From: an uncultured Clostridia bacterium
Lineage (GTDB): Bacteria; Bacillota; Clostridia; Christensenellales; Aristaeellaceae
DNA length: 38,288 nucleotides
Reading direction: 5' to 3'
Assembly: GCA_946629635.1 (NCBI GenBank)
Contig: CAMOYA010000011.1
Span: forward strand, 1-38,288
The position numbers and the translations under genes were made by a program. The stretch's first letter is position 1. Each line of letters starts with the position of its first letter. Positions 1-7,988 of this stretch are shown in pieces. The notes under the pieces were generated by a model, which was given only the letters and a program-made list of their open reading frames with translations, was not told the origin of the DNA and searched no databases.

Positions 1-2002
1 CATCGGACACCTGCTTCTGGGTCTTGTTGTCCAGCGCGCTGGTCGCCTCGTCAAAGATCAGGATGCTGGGCTTGGGCGCCACCGCCCGGGCGATCATCAG
101 CCGCTGCTTCTGGCCGCCGGATACGCCGCCCTGGCCTTCGGAAATCATCGTCTGCATACCCATCGGCATCTCCCGGATATCCTGGGCGATGCCGGCGATC
201 TCCGCCGCTTCCCAGGCTTCCTCCAGGGTCAGCTGCGGCGCGGAAATCACGATGTTGGAATAGATGTCACCCTGGAAGAGCTGTCCGTTCTGAATCACAA
301 CGCCGATCTGCTTGCGCAGCGACCGCGGATCAATCGACGCCAGATCGTGCTGGTCATAGAAGACCGCGCCGGTTTCCGGCTTTTCAAAGCCCAGCAGCAG
401 GCGCACCAGCGTAGACTTTCCGCAGCCTGTCCGCCCGACGATGGCGACGTATTCCCCCGGCCGGACCTTCAGCGAAAGATCCTCCAGCACAAAGGGCGTG
501 TTCGGTTCATAGCGGAAGGAGACATGGCTGACCTCGATGCTGCCCGATACCCGGGTCACCGGTTCCCGCTCCGCCGTCACTTCCGGCTCCGCCTTCAGGA
601 TCGGCTCCGCCATCTCCAGAATCGGCGTGATCCCGGCAATCGAGATCGCGATTCCCGCCAGGGCATTGAACGCCGCTGACACCCGGGCGTATGCCGCGTT
701 GAAGGCGTAATACTCATTCGCGCTGACGCCGGATTCCAGGGCCAGGAAGTACAGCACCACCGTGCCGATCAGCGAGATGGCGGTCACGAGAACGCCGTTG
801 ATCTTCAGGAAGTACGGCGGATTGTAATTCAGCCGTGCCGATTTGGCAAACAGTTTTCCCCAGCGGGAGAACGCTCTCTTTTCCGCCCCGGAAAGCTTGA
901 TCTTCTGAACGCCGGAAAGCATGGCATAGCTCATGCCGCTTTCCTCCGCCTCCAGCTTCATCTGGTTCCGGGCGATATTGATCTGCATCAGGCTGGAAGC
1001 GATGCTCAGGCCGACCGTCGCCAGAATGATCAGCACGGACGGCACCACCAGCGCCGGAGCGAAGGCAAAGATCTGCGTGATATACAAAAGGGACATCAGC
1101 GACGTCAGGCCGACGGAAAGGATGTTGCTGATGATCATGTTGCACAGGGAGCTGACGGAGGACGCCCGGTTCGACAGCTCACCGGAGGAATACCCCCGGA
1201 AGAAGCTGACCGGCAGGGACAGAATCCGCATCATGACCGATGCTTCCACCGCCTGGGATGTTTTCGTATTGATCCGCTCCATCAGCAGGTTCCGCACCAT
1301 GCCGATCAGCTGGGAAGCGAATGCGGCGCAGACCAGGAATACCGACACGCCCAGCGCCAGGGAAACCCGCTTCTCCGACAGGACCGGGCCGGTCAGAATG
1401 CTGTAAACCTTCGGCTCCACGAAGCCCACCAGCGTCACCGCCAGCGTGGCCAGCGCGATCAGGATCACATCGCTGCGGGAGATGCATCGGAGCATATATT
1501 TGATCAGGTCCGGAATACCCAGCTTCTTCATCGGCAGCGGCCGGTAGAAGCAGATGGCCTCCCGGGCAAACAGCTTCGCGTTTTTCCGCGTGATCCGCGT
1601 CTTCTTCCCGGTTTCGGGATCCCGGAACCAGTATCCCTGAACGGCTCCCGGCAGGAGCGCCACGGTGATCCCGCTCTCCTTCAGATATCCGAGCATCGGG
1701 CCATAAGCATCGTTCTGCCAGTTGTCTTCCAGATTCACATCCCGGATCATCAGCCCGGTCGGGCGCAGAACATATTCCATCTGATCCCGGACATCCTTGA
1801 TCTCGTCCGGATATTCCCCCGGCTTTTCTCCGTAATATTTCAGAATTTCATCCAGCGACTCCTTGGCTATCAGCCGTTCATCCGCCAGATGGCTGGAGTT
1901 CCATTTGTCCATGACCACGCTGGCCATCTGGAAAAAGGAATCCTCCAGCACGTTCTGATCGTTCTCCATCCGTTGCCGGATCTGCTCATCAAACCAACCC
2001 AT
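1..2002 (-). CDS. NHLP-family peptide export ABC transporter, permease/ATPase without peptidase domain (partial, 3' end outside window)
   Basis: The minus-strand reading frame is open from an ATG at 2002 to the left edge, giving 667 codons with no stop. GGGAGCAGG lies just upstream of the ATG. The N-terminal 150-odd residues are soluble and end in a YRPLP-type segment, as in the second ABC protein of NHLP (nitrile hydratase leader peptide) bacteriocin exporters. A six-helix transmembrane region follows, then a nucleotide-binding domain with Walker A GRTGCGKST near residue 522, signature SGGQKQR and Walker B ILIFDEATSALD. No C39 peptidase is present, which separates it from its upstream neighbour. 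It starts 26 nt after that gene and is probably co-transcribed with it. By family it should form the membrane export complex with the C39 transporter and the short HlyD-like protein. The final part of the ATPase domain lies outside the window. Peptide export is inferred from family; no precursor peptide is visible here. Confidence 0.9.
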   Translation of the reverse strand, partial: MGWFDEQIRQRMENDQNVLEDSFFQMASVVMDKWNSSHLADERLIAKESLDEILKYYGEKPGEYPDEIKDVRDQMEYVLRPTGLMIRDVNLEDNWQNDAYGPMLGYLKESGITVALLPGAVQGYWFRDPETGKKTRITRKNAKLFAREAICFYRPLPMKKLGIPDLIKYMLRCISRSDVILIALATLAVTLVGFVEPKVYSILTGPVLSEKRVSLALGVSVFLVCAAFASQLIGMVRNLLMERINTKTSQAVEASVMMRILSLPVSFFRGYSSGELSNRASSVSSLCNMIISNILSVGLTSLMSLLYITQIFAFAPALVVPSVLIILATVGLSIASSLMQINIARNQMKLEAEESGMSYAMLSGVQKIKLSGAEKRAFSRWGKLFAKSARLNYNPPYFLKINGVLVTAISLIGTVVLYFLALESGVSANEYYAFNAAYARVSAAFNALAGIAISIAGITPILEMAEPILKAEPEVTAEREPVTRVSGSIEVSHVSFRYEPNTPFVLEDLSLKVRPGEYVAIVGRTGCGKSTLVRLLLGFEKPETGAVFYDQHDLASIDPRSLRKQIGVVIQNGQLFQGDIYSNIVISAPQLTLEEAWEAAEIAGIAQDIREMPMGMQTMISEGQGGVSGGQKQRLMIARAVAPKPSILIFDEATSALDNKTQKQVSD

Positions 2003-2028
2003 AAACCTGCTCCCTTCGGCCGCGCTTC

Positions 2029-4224
2029 TTATTCGCTTGTAATGAGTTCCGCATAGGCTCCGCCCCGGGCATAGAGCTCATCATGCGTCCCCCGCTCAAC
2101 GATTTGTCCCTTCTCCAGCACGATGATTTCATCGCAGTCCCGGATGGTGGAGAGCCGGTGTGCCACCACGATGCAGGAAATACCGCGGTCCCGGATGGCC
2201 CGGACCAGGTCGTACTCCGTCTTCGCATCCAGCGCGCTGGTGGCCTCGTCCAGAATGATGATGGACGGATCCTGGGCGAGCACCCGGGCGATCTCCAGCC
2301 GTTGCCGCTGGCCGCCGGAAAGATCCTTGCCGTTTTCGGAAAGAATTCCCTTGTAGCCGCCCGGCCGCTTCAGGATGTCATCATGGATCTGGGCGTCCCG
2401 CGCGGCCATGATGACTTCGAAATCCGCAATGGATTCGTCCCACATGCGGATGTTGTTGGCAATCGTATCCTCGAACAGGATGATATCCTGGTCCACCATG
2501 GCGACGGACCCGGTGAAAATGTTCCGCTGAATGGAGCTGATCGGCTTTCCGTCGAAGAGGATTTCCCCGCTCCAGGGCTGATAGAGGCCGGTAATGAGCT
2601 TGCTGACGGTGGACTTTCCGCTGCCGCTCCCGCCGACGATGGCGATCCGCTGGCCGGGCTTGAGATGCATGGAGAAATCCTTCACCGTCGGTTCTCCCAG
2701 GGGGGAGTATCCGAAGGTCACGTTCTTCAGCTCCACCTCGCCCTTCAGCTTGGCAAAATCGGCTGCTTCCACCTTCTCGGTATTCAGCATCGGGTCATCC
2801 GGATACTCCAGCACGTCCTCCACGCGCTCCATCTGCGTGCGCATTTCCTGAATCGTCTGGCCCGCGGAGATCAGCGTCGAAGCCGGCCCCATGAAGGAGG
2901 ACAGAATGCCCTGAAACGCCATGATCATGCCCAGGGAGAAACTGCCCCGCATCGCCAGCTGTATACCGATGAACAGCACCAGATAATTGGTGACGGTATT
3001 GATGAAGTTCGGAATCAGACCGAGCCGCGAGTTCATCGTGACAAACTTCACGTTCTGGGTATTGACGGACGCCTGATAGCCGGCCCATTTCTGGAAGAAT
3101 CCCGCCTCCGCGCCGGAGGACTTGATCGTCTCTGTCATGCTGATGCCCGCCAGCGTGGCGGAAGCGAGCTTGCCCGCGTCCCGCATCTGCACCCGCATCA
3201 GGTTCACGCGCTTGGCGGACATATACCGGGCCACCAGCAGGTTCATCAGCAGGGAGCCGAGGCCGATCAGCGTCATGATGACGCTGTAGCGGATCATGAT
3301 GACCAGATAGAAGATCATCATCACCGTGTTGAGCGCCAGCGGCGCCGCCGTATCCACCAGCGTGCCCGCGATGGCAGCATTGGTTCCCTGCCGCTGCAGA
3401 ATATCGCCGGTCATGCGCTGGGAGAAGAATTCCATCGGCAGGCGGAGTACCTTCCACATGTAGTCCGCATTGCCCTCGATGGCCATCTTGCCGTTGATCT
3501 TCAGCGAATAAATTGCGCCGGCCCAGTCCACCACGATCTGAAAAGCGCACAGCAGCGCCATCACCACGATGAACGGATAGACCCATCCGGGTGCTCTCCC
3601 GGTCAGCAGCTGGTCGAAGAACACCCGGGACATGACGGGATTGATCATTCCGAAAAGGGAGGCGATCACCGTTGTCAGCGTGACGAAAACGACCGCGGGC
3701 CCGGCGCCCTTCAGGCGCTTGCGTGCAAACTCAATCGTGCTCTTCCGCTTTCCGGAGGGAACGAAGTTTTCCCCGGGCTCAAAGGTCAGCACCAGCCCGG
3801 TAAAGGAGTTGTCAAACTCCTCCATGGACACTTCCACCCGGCCCCGGGCCGGATCGTTCAGCACCGCACGGTTCCGCTTGAACCCGTCCAGCACGACAAA
3901 ATGGTTGAAATTCCAGTGAATGATGCACGGAAACGTGGTGCCGTTGCGGATCCCTTCCAGCTCCATCCGGAATCCGCGCACCTTCAGCCCGTAATTCTGG
4001 GCCGCAAGATAGACGTTCTTCATATTGGATCCGTCTCTGGACACGCCGCAGTCCTTGCGCACCTGCTCCAGCGGGATCCATTTTTTGAAATATGCCAGCA
4101 CCATGGCCAGGCTGGCCGCGCCGCATTCGAGCGCCTCCATCTGCATGATGACAGGCACCTTCGCCACCCCGGTTTTCAGGGGCTGCACATTGCCCGTTTT
4201 CCGCTTTTTCGTCCCTTCGGACAT
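2029..4224 (-). CDS. NHLP-family bacteriocin export ABC transporter, C39 peptidase/permease/ATPase
   Basis: This 731-residue protein joins a C39 leader peptidase, a transmembrane domain and an ATPase. The peptidase (about residues 20-150) has the catalytic cysteine in MEALECGAASLAM, histidine in FNHFVVLDG and aspartate in LNDPARG, so all three catalytic positions look intact. The permease domain spans roughly 165-460. The ATPase has Walker A GGSGSGKST near residue 529, signature LSGGQRQR and Walker B IIILDEATSALD. In this family the peptidase cleaves a double-glycine-type leader from a ribosomally made peptide during export at the cytoplasmic membrane. The ATG at 4224 has a purine-rich site (AAAGGGGAGA) upstream and follows the adaptor stop by 21 nt. 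It is the middle gene of a three-gene exporter operon. Substrate and modifying enzymes are not in the window and may lie beyond position 1. Confidence 0.93.
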   Translation of the reverse strand: MSEGTKKRKTGNVQPLKTGVAKVPVIMQMEALECGAASLAMVLAYFKKWIPLEQVRKDCGVSRDGSNMKNVYLAAQNYGLKVRGFRMELEGIRNGTTFPCIIHWNFNHFVVLDGFKRNRAVLNDPARGRVEVSMEEFDNSFTGLVLTFEPGENFVPSGKRKSTIEFARKRLKGAGPAVVFVTLTTVIASLFGMINPVMSRVFFDQLLTGRAPGWVYPFIVVMALLCAFQIVVDWAGAIYSLKINGKMAIEGNADYMWKVLRLPMEFFSQRMTGDILQRQGTNAAIAGTLVDTAAPLALNTVMMIFYLVIMIRYSVIMTLIGLGSLLMNLLVARYMSAKRVNLMRVQMRDAGKLASATLAGISMTETIKSSGAEAGFFQKWAGYQASVNTQNVKFVTMNSRLGLIPNFINTVTNYLVLFIGIQLAMRGSFSLGMIMAFQGILSSFMGPASTLISAGQTIQEMRTQMERVEDVLEYPDDPMLNTEKVEAADFAKLKGEVELKNVTFGYSPLGEPTVKDFSMHLKPGQRIAIVGGSGSGKSTVSKLITGLYQPWSGEILFDGKPISSIQRNIFTGSVAMVDQDIILFEDTIANNIRMWDESIADFEVIMAARDAQIHDDILKRPGGYKGILSENGKDLSGGQRQRLEIARVLAQDPSIIILDEATSALDAKTEYDLVRAIRDRGISCIVVAHRLSTIRDCDEIIVLEKGQIVERGTHDELYARGGAYAELITSE

Positions 4225-4245
4225 GCAGGTTCTCCCCTTTCTCCG

Positions 4246-4725
4246 TCAGTTGAACAGGTAGCTGATGGGCGTACGCGATTCCAGAACGATCTCGCCGTCG
4301 TACGTTCCGTCGGCCAGGTGAACAGTTCTGTCCTGCTCCGTATCGATGATGGCCGTAGTGCTTTCCCCTGTTTCAAAAAAGTAGCTGATTTTCCCCGTCA
4401 GCTCCGCATAGCGGACCTTCATGCCGAGGGCCAGGTTCTCCCGCGCGCCAGGTGCCAGGGAAATGCTGGCCTCCACGTCATAGATGGGCTGCCCGTTCTC
4501 CTCGCCGACAACGAAGTTTCTCACATCCACCTTGACCGGAATGCTGTTCTCCATCGTCGTGGCTGACGAAAAAACAATCAGCCCGACCATCAGCGCAATC
4601 ACCGCGGCCAGAATCATCCACAGTTTCGGACTGGTCACGCGCATATAATCATGAAGCTGCTCTGGGGATGAGATTCTGTCCAGTGTTTTTTGTCTGAAGA
4701 GCTGATTGTTCTCCATGGATTCCAT
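4246..4725 (-). CDS. Short HlyD-like membrane fusion protein of the NHLP export system
   Basis: This is the first gene of the exporter operon. From the ATG at 4725 it encodes 159 residues; a second ATG at 4716 is also well placed, and AGGAAGGAG lies directly upstream of both. The protein has a short cytoplasmic N-terminus, one transmembrane helix (LWMILAAVIALMVGLIVF) and about 110 extracytoplasmic residues. The C-terminus (GEIVLESRTPISYLFN) matches the end of the barrel domain of HlyD-type adaptors from peptide and toxin exporters. The coiled-coil hairpin and lipoyl segments of full-length HlyD proteins (about 400 residues) are missing. A Gram-positive cell has no outer membrane to cross, so a minimal adaptor is plausible. 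A longer in-frame start at 4938 would run back through the promoter region and is not supported. Role as exporter partner is inferred from the C-terminal similarity and operon position. Confidence 0.8.
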   Translation of the reverse strand: MESMENNQLFRQKTLDRISSPEQLHDYMRVTSPKLWMILAAVIALMVGLIVFSSATTMENSIPVKVDVRNFVVGEENGQPIYDVEASISLAPGARENLALGMKVRYAELTGKISYFFETGESTTAIIDTEQDRTVHLADGTYDGEIVLESRTPISYLFN

Positions 4726-4767
4726 ACTCCTTCCTGATGTCGCAGGATTTGTTTTCACTGATATTTC

Positions 4768-4796
4768 ATTATATAGAAAAGCGCACCTTTCCGCAA
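4768..4796 (-). promoter_or_regulatory. Promoter of the NHLP exporter operon
   Basis: On the minus strand TTGCGG (4796-4791) and a perfect TATAAT (4773-4768) are separated by 17 nt. They lie about 43 nt upstream of the adaptor start. The -35 is weak (3 of 6). Confidence 0.6.
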
Positions 4797-4851
4797 CAAA
4801 TTCATTCCATTTTCGGCAGATTTCACTCTTCCTTCCCTCCTGCTCGCCCCC

Positions 4852-4880
4852 TTGACGGAAGGATGCGCTTCTGATACATT
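4852..4880 (+). promoter_or_regulatory. Promoter of the SUV3-like helicase gene
   Basis: TTGACG (4852-4857), 17-nt spacer and TACATT (4875-4880). Transcription would start near 4887, leaving a leader of about 27 nt before the GTG start. It diverges from the exporter promoter. Confidence 0.6.
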
Positions 4881-4913
4881 TCCCTTGACGGGACGGCGGA
4901 AGGAGGAGATCGC

Positions 4914-7289
4914 GTGAACCGGGAAGAAGCCCAGGCAAAGTACGCAGAGCTGATGCTCCGCGAGCGGGAGCGTTTTCTCTATCAGCGTGCCCTCGCCAAG
5001 GTCCGCGTCATCACCCGGAGCATGTCCGCCCAGGAGCGTGAGAACTATCTGCAGGGGCGGGCATTTCAGGCGACATACAGTCAGGTTTGCCGGAAGGATA
5101 CCGCCTGGCAGGGGCTCCGGCGGGGTGAACTGCTGCTGGCCCCGCACCGGGACGAGTTTGAGCGGCTCTGTCCCCTGATCATCCGGGAGGCGGAGGCCGG
5201 CCAGGAGATTTCCCTTCCCTTTCTCCGGAGCGTTGAACGTGCCCGCGTATCGCTGACGAAGGCGCGCCGGGCGCTCGCGCTGGTCGCGGAAAAGGCGCCC
5301 CGCCGCTTTTTTGAGGCCGAAAAGGCCGCATTTCAGGAAAAATGCAGTCAGAAGGTGGAAGCTTATCTCACCGGCGGCGAGATCGCCCGGCTGGTCCGCC
5401 GCGGCGCAAAGGGGGACAGCGCGGCCCAGCAGGCCATGAGCAGCGTTTTCGCCCGCGGCCTGCCGGTGCAGGTGATCGGCCATGCGCTGCATCCCTCCTC
5501 CCTGCACCAGATGCTGCAGGCGGGACTGAAGGAAAAGTATCCGGAGCTCGCCGCCTGCGGAAAAGTCATCTGCCCCGGCGGGGAGACCGTCGCCACCCTG
5601 ATCCAGGCGGAGGTGCAGATCGCTGTCAGTGACCTGACGCGGCGCCTTCGCCGTCGGTTTCCGCAGGAGCGGATCCGCACCCTGATCGCCGCCAATCCCT
5701 CCCTCCGGAAAATGCAGAAGCAGGCGGACGCGGCCGCCGCCCGGGAGGAGCGGATCCGGAACGCCCTGCTGGACGCGATCCCTGAGCACTACCGGGATCT
5801 GTATCCCCTGGCCCGCCGGATGAAGCGGCATTTCTATCTGCACCTGGGGCCGACGAATTCGGGCAAGACCTATGAAGGCGTCATGCGGCTCCACGGCGCG
5901 CTGTCCGGAATCTATCTCGGTCCCCTCCGGCTGCTTGCCGCCGAGCAGTTTGAAACGCTGAATCTGGACGATGTGCCCTGCTCCCTGGTCACCGGGGAGG
6001 AGCGGATCATGGTACCCGGCAGCCGGGTGCAGTCGTCGACGGTGGAGATGGCGGACCTCAAGGAGCATTACGATGTCGCCGTCATCGATGAGTGCCAGAT
6101 GATTGCGGACCGGGATCGCGGCGGCGCCTGGAGCGCGGCCATTCTCGGCCTGTGCGCGGAGGAGATCCACGCCTGTGCCTCGCCGGATGCGGAAGCGCTC
6201 CTGACGCGGATCATTTCCGAATGCGGCGACGAGCTGACCATCATCCGACACGAGCGGATGACGAAGCTGGAGGTTGAAAAGGAAGGCTTTCAGTTTCCGA
6301 CATCCGTCCGGCCCGGGGATGCGCTGATCGTCTTTTCCAAAGCCCGGGTGCACGCGGTCGCCGCGGAGCTGCGGAGCCGGGGTGTCCGGGTTTCCCTGAT
6401 CTACGGTGCGCTGCCGCCCGACGTGCGCCGGAACCAGGCGGAGCGCTTTCACCGGAAGGAGACGGATGTGGTCGTCTCCACGGACGCGATCGCCATGGGC
6501 ATGAATCTGCCGATCGAGCGGGTTGTTTTTCTGGAATCTGAAAAGTATGACGGGGATATCGTGCGGACGCTGACGGATGCGGAGATCAAACAGATCGCCG
6601 GCCGGGCCGGCCGCTACGGCATGTATGACACGGGATATGTCAACGCCTTTGGCTTCAAGGGGCTCATCGCCCAGGCACTGAGCAATCCGCTGCTGCCGCT
6701 GACGGAGGCGGTCATCCGCTTTCCGGAATCGCTGCTGGGCATCCCGCTCCCCCTCAGCCAGATCATTGAGAAATGGATGAGCATGCAGGACAAAAGCTGC
6801 TTCTCCAAAGCCTCCACCGTCCGGATGGCCGCGCTGACCGCCATGATGGAAACCCGCCAGACGGACAAGGCGCTGCTCTACCGCTTCCTGTGTATTCCCT
6901 TCGACGAGACGGATCCGGATCTGCTCGCCCGCTGGAAGGAGATGTACCACGCCGAATGCCGGCATGAAAAGCTGGATATCATTCCGGAAATGCCGGAGAT
7001 CCGGGATCCGGAGGAATGCGTGATCGGCCAGCTGGACATGCTGGAGGCGGACTACCGCCGCTGCGATCTGTACTACAACTATGTACGCCTTTTCTTCGAT
7101 GATCCGGACCGGCTGCTGGAGGAAATCCAGCGCCGGAAGGATTTGATCTCCCAGGGCATTGTGCATATTCTTTCCACCCAGAAACTGCAGCAGAAAACAT
7201 GCCGTTCCTGCAAGCGGCGCCTGCCCTGGAACTGGCCCTACAGCGTATGCGACACCTGCTATCGGCGCCGGTTCGGGAGCCGGAAATGA
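4914..7289 (+). CDS. SUV3-like DExH-box RNA helicase with C-terminal zinc finger
   Basis: The protein has 791 residues and starts at GTG 4914, supported by AGGAGGAG 6 nt upstream. Residues 1-300 form a charged, mostly helical region with no family I recognise. The helicase core follows: motif I GPTNSGKTY near residue 312, motif II DECQ near 392, and motif VI QIAGRAGRYG. GPTNSGKT and the motif VI form are typical of the SUV3 branch of superfamily 2, ATP-dependent RNA helicases known from mitochondrial RNA degradation. The C-terminus carries a CxxC...CxxC zinc-binding pattern (CRSCKRRL...CDTCYRR) about 10 residues from the end. A role in RNA turnover is inferred from family; the bacterial members are poorly characterised. 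It is transcribed alone, divergent from the exporter, and ends at a hairpin shared with tadA. Confidence 0.85.
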   Translation: MNREEAQAKYAELMLRERERFLYQRALAKVRVITRSMSAQERENYLQGRAFQATYSQVCRKDTAWQGLRRGELLLAPHRDEFERLCPLIIREAEAGQEISLPFLRSVERARVSLTKARRALALVAEKAPRRFFEAEKAAFQEKCSQKVEAYLTGGEIARLVRRGAKGDSAAQQAMSSVFARGLPVQVIGHALHPSSLHQMLQAGLKEKYPELAACGKVICPGGETVATLIQAEVQIAVSDLTRRLRRRFPQERIRTLIAANPSLRKMQKQADAAAAREERIRNALLDAIPEHYRDLYPLARRMKRHFYLHLGPTNSGKTYEGVMRLHGALSGIYLGPLRLLAAEQFETLNLDDVPCSLVTGEERIMVPGSRVQSSTVEMADLKEHYDVAVIDECQMIADRDRGGAWSAAILGLCAEEIHACASPDAEALLTRIISECGDELTIIRHERMTKLEVEKEGFQFPTSVRPGDALIVFSKARVHAVAAELRSRGVRVSLIYGALPPDVRRNQAERFHRKETDVVVSTDAIAMGMNLPIERVVFLESEKYDGDIVRTLTDAEIKQIAGRAGRYGMYDTGYVNAFGFKGLIAQALSNPLLPLTEAVIRFPESLLGIPLPLSQIIEKWMSMQDKSCFSKASTVRMAALTAMMETRQTDKALLYRFLCIPFDETDPDLLARWKEMYHAECRHEKLDIIPEMPEIRDPEECVIGQLDMLEADYRRCDLYYNYVRLFFDDPDRLLEEIQRRKDLISQGIVHILSTQKLQQKTCRSCKRRLPWNWPYSVCDTCYRRRFGSRK

Positions 7290-7308
7290 CCCGAAGCATC
7301 CAAAGAAC

Positions 7309-7346
7309 CCGGGACGGAGACCCTTCCGCCCCGGCCTTTTATTTTT
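7309..7346 (+). terminator. Intrinsic terminator downstream of the helicase gene
   Basis: Arms CCGGGACGGA (7309-7318) and TCCGCCCCGG (7325-7334) pair along 10 positions with one mismatch or wobble. CCTTTTATTTTT follows. The T-run overlaps the stop codon of the convergent tadA gene (7339-7341). Confidence 0.7.
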
Positions 7347-7797
7347 CCCGGAAGAAGGCCGTCAGCGCAGCCTCATCCACAGCATGATCCTTCGCCTGAT
7401 CCCAGACCGTGCTGCCGTGCAGCGCCGGATCGGCCGGAAGATCGTAAACGCTGCCGCAGCATCCCTTTTCCGGATCCCCCGCGCCGAAAACGCACCGGCC
7501 CAGCCGGCTCATCACCATCGCTCCCGCGCACATCGGGCAGGGTTCCAGCGTAACATACAGCGTGCAGTCCCCCAGCCGCCAGTCCCCCTTCTCCGCTGCC
7601 CCGTTTCTCATGCAGAGCATCTCCGCGTGGGCGGTCGGATCGTGCATCGCTTCCCGGCGGTTATGATCCGACCAGATCAGCTTTCCCGCACGGTACAGCG
7701 CCGCGCCGACAGGCACTTCTCTCTCCTGCCTCGCCTTTTCCGCTTCCTCCCGTGCGATGCGCATGCCTTCCCGATCCATTTCGTCCATTTCGTTCAT
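7339..7797 (-). CDS. tadA: tRNA-specific adenosine deaminase TadA
   Basis: This 152-residue cytidine/deoxycytidylate deaminase-fold protein has the zinc ligand and proton-shuttle motif HAE (H57, E59) and the PCPMC motif (C87, C90). The REVPVGA and NRREA(M)HDPTAHAE contexts are those of TadA, which converts the wobble adenosine of tRNA-Arg(ACG) to inosine in the cytoplasm. Length fits the family. The ATG at 7797 is preceded by AGGAAGGGG; ATG codons at residues 4 and 7 are possible but more distant from this site. The gene is monocistronic, with a promoter at 7819-7846, and converges on the helicase gene. Confidence 0.93.
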   Translation of the reverse strand: MNEMDEMDREGMRIAREEAEKARQEREVPVGAALYRAGKLIWSDHNRREAMHDPTAHAEMLCMRNGAAEKGDWRLGDCTLYVTLEPCPMCAGAMVMSRLGRCVFGAGDPEKGCCGSVYDLPADPALHGSTVWDQAKDHAVDEAALTAFFREK

Positions 7798-7818
7798 TCC
7801 GCCCCTTCCTTTTCTTCC

Positions 7819-7846
7819 ATTGTAATATTCGTTGCAAAAAAGTCAA
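7819..7846 (-). promoter_or_regulatory. tadA promoter
   Basis: Minus strand TTGACT (7846-7841), 16-nt spacer, TACAAT (7824-7819), about 22 nt from the tadA ATG. Confidence 0.55.
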
Positions 7847-7854
7847 TGAAGGCC

Positions 7855-7883
7855 TTTTGCCTGACCTTGATCTGTGATATACT
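7855..7883 (+). promoter_or_regulatory. Promoter of the GGDEF gene (extended -10)
   Basis: TGATATACT (7875-7883) is an extended -10 element. The -35 is poor: TTTTGC at 7855-7860 with a 17-nt spacer. The start would fall near 7890, giving a leader of about 100 nt. Confidence 0.5.
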
Positions 7884-7889
7884 CTTTCA

Positions 7890-7988
7890 GGGGTTGCCGC
7901 AAGGATGCAACCGGTGACGTTTCTTTTTTTGCCTCTGGCAAAAGAGTCCACCGCCAGGTGAATGAATATACGGGGGAAAGATCCGATT
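7890..7988 (+). other. Structured 5' leader of the GGDEF gene
   Basis: Three inverted repeats are visible. GGTTGC (7892-7897) pairs with GCAACC (7907-7912). TTTTGCC (7927-7933) pairs with GGCAAAA (7937-7943) around a 3-nt loop. CGGTG (7912-7916) pairs with CACCG (7949-7953) around the second hairpin. A riboswitch is conceivable before a cyclic-di-GMP gene, but I do not see the conserved bases of the c-di-GMP-I class. No T-run follows the hairpins, so any control would not be by simple termination. Confidence 0.4.

Noticed and set aside
2083..7166. Long antisense frames over the exporter genes (2083-4566, plus) and the helicase (4755-7166, minus)
   Set aside because: Composition-driven shadows of well-supported genes; no recognisable domains.
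7890..7988. c-di-GMP-I (GEMM) riboswitch
   Set aside because: Tempting from gene context, but the conserved bases of that class were not found, so only a structured leader is reported.
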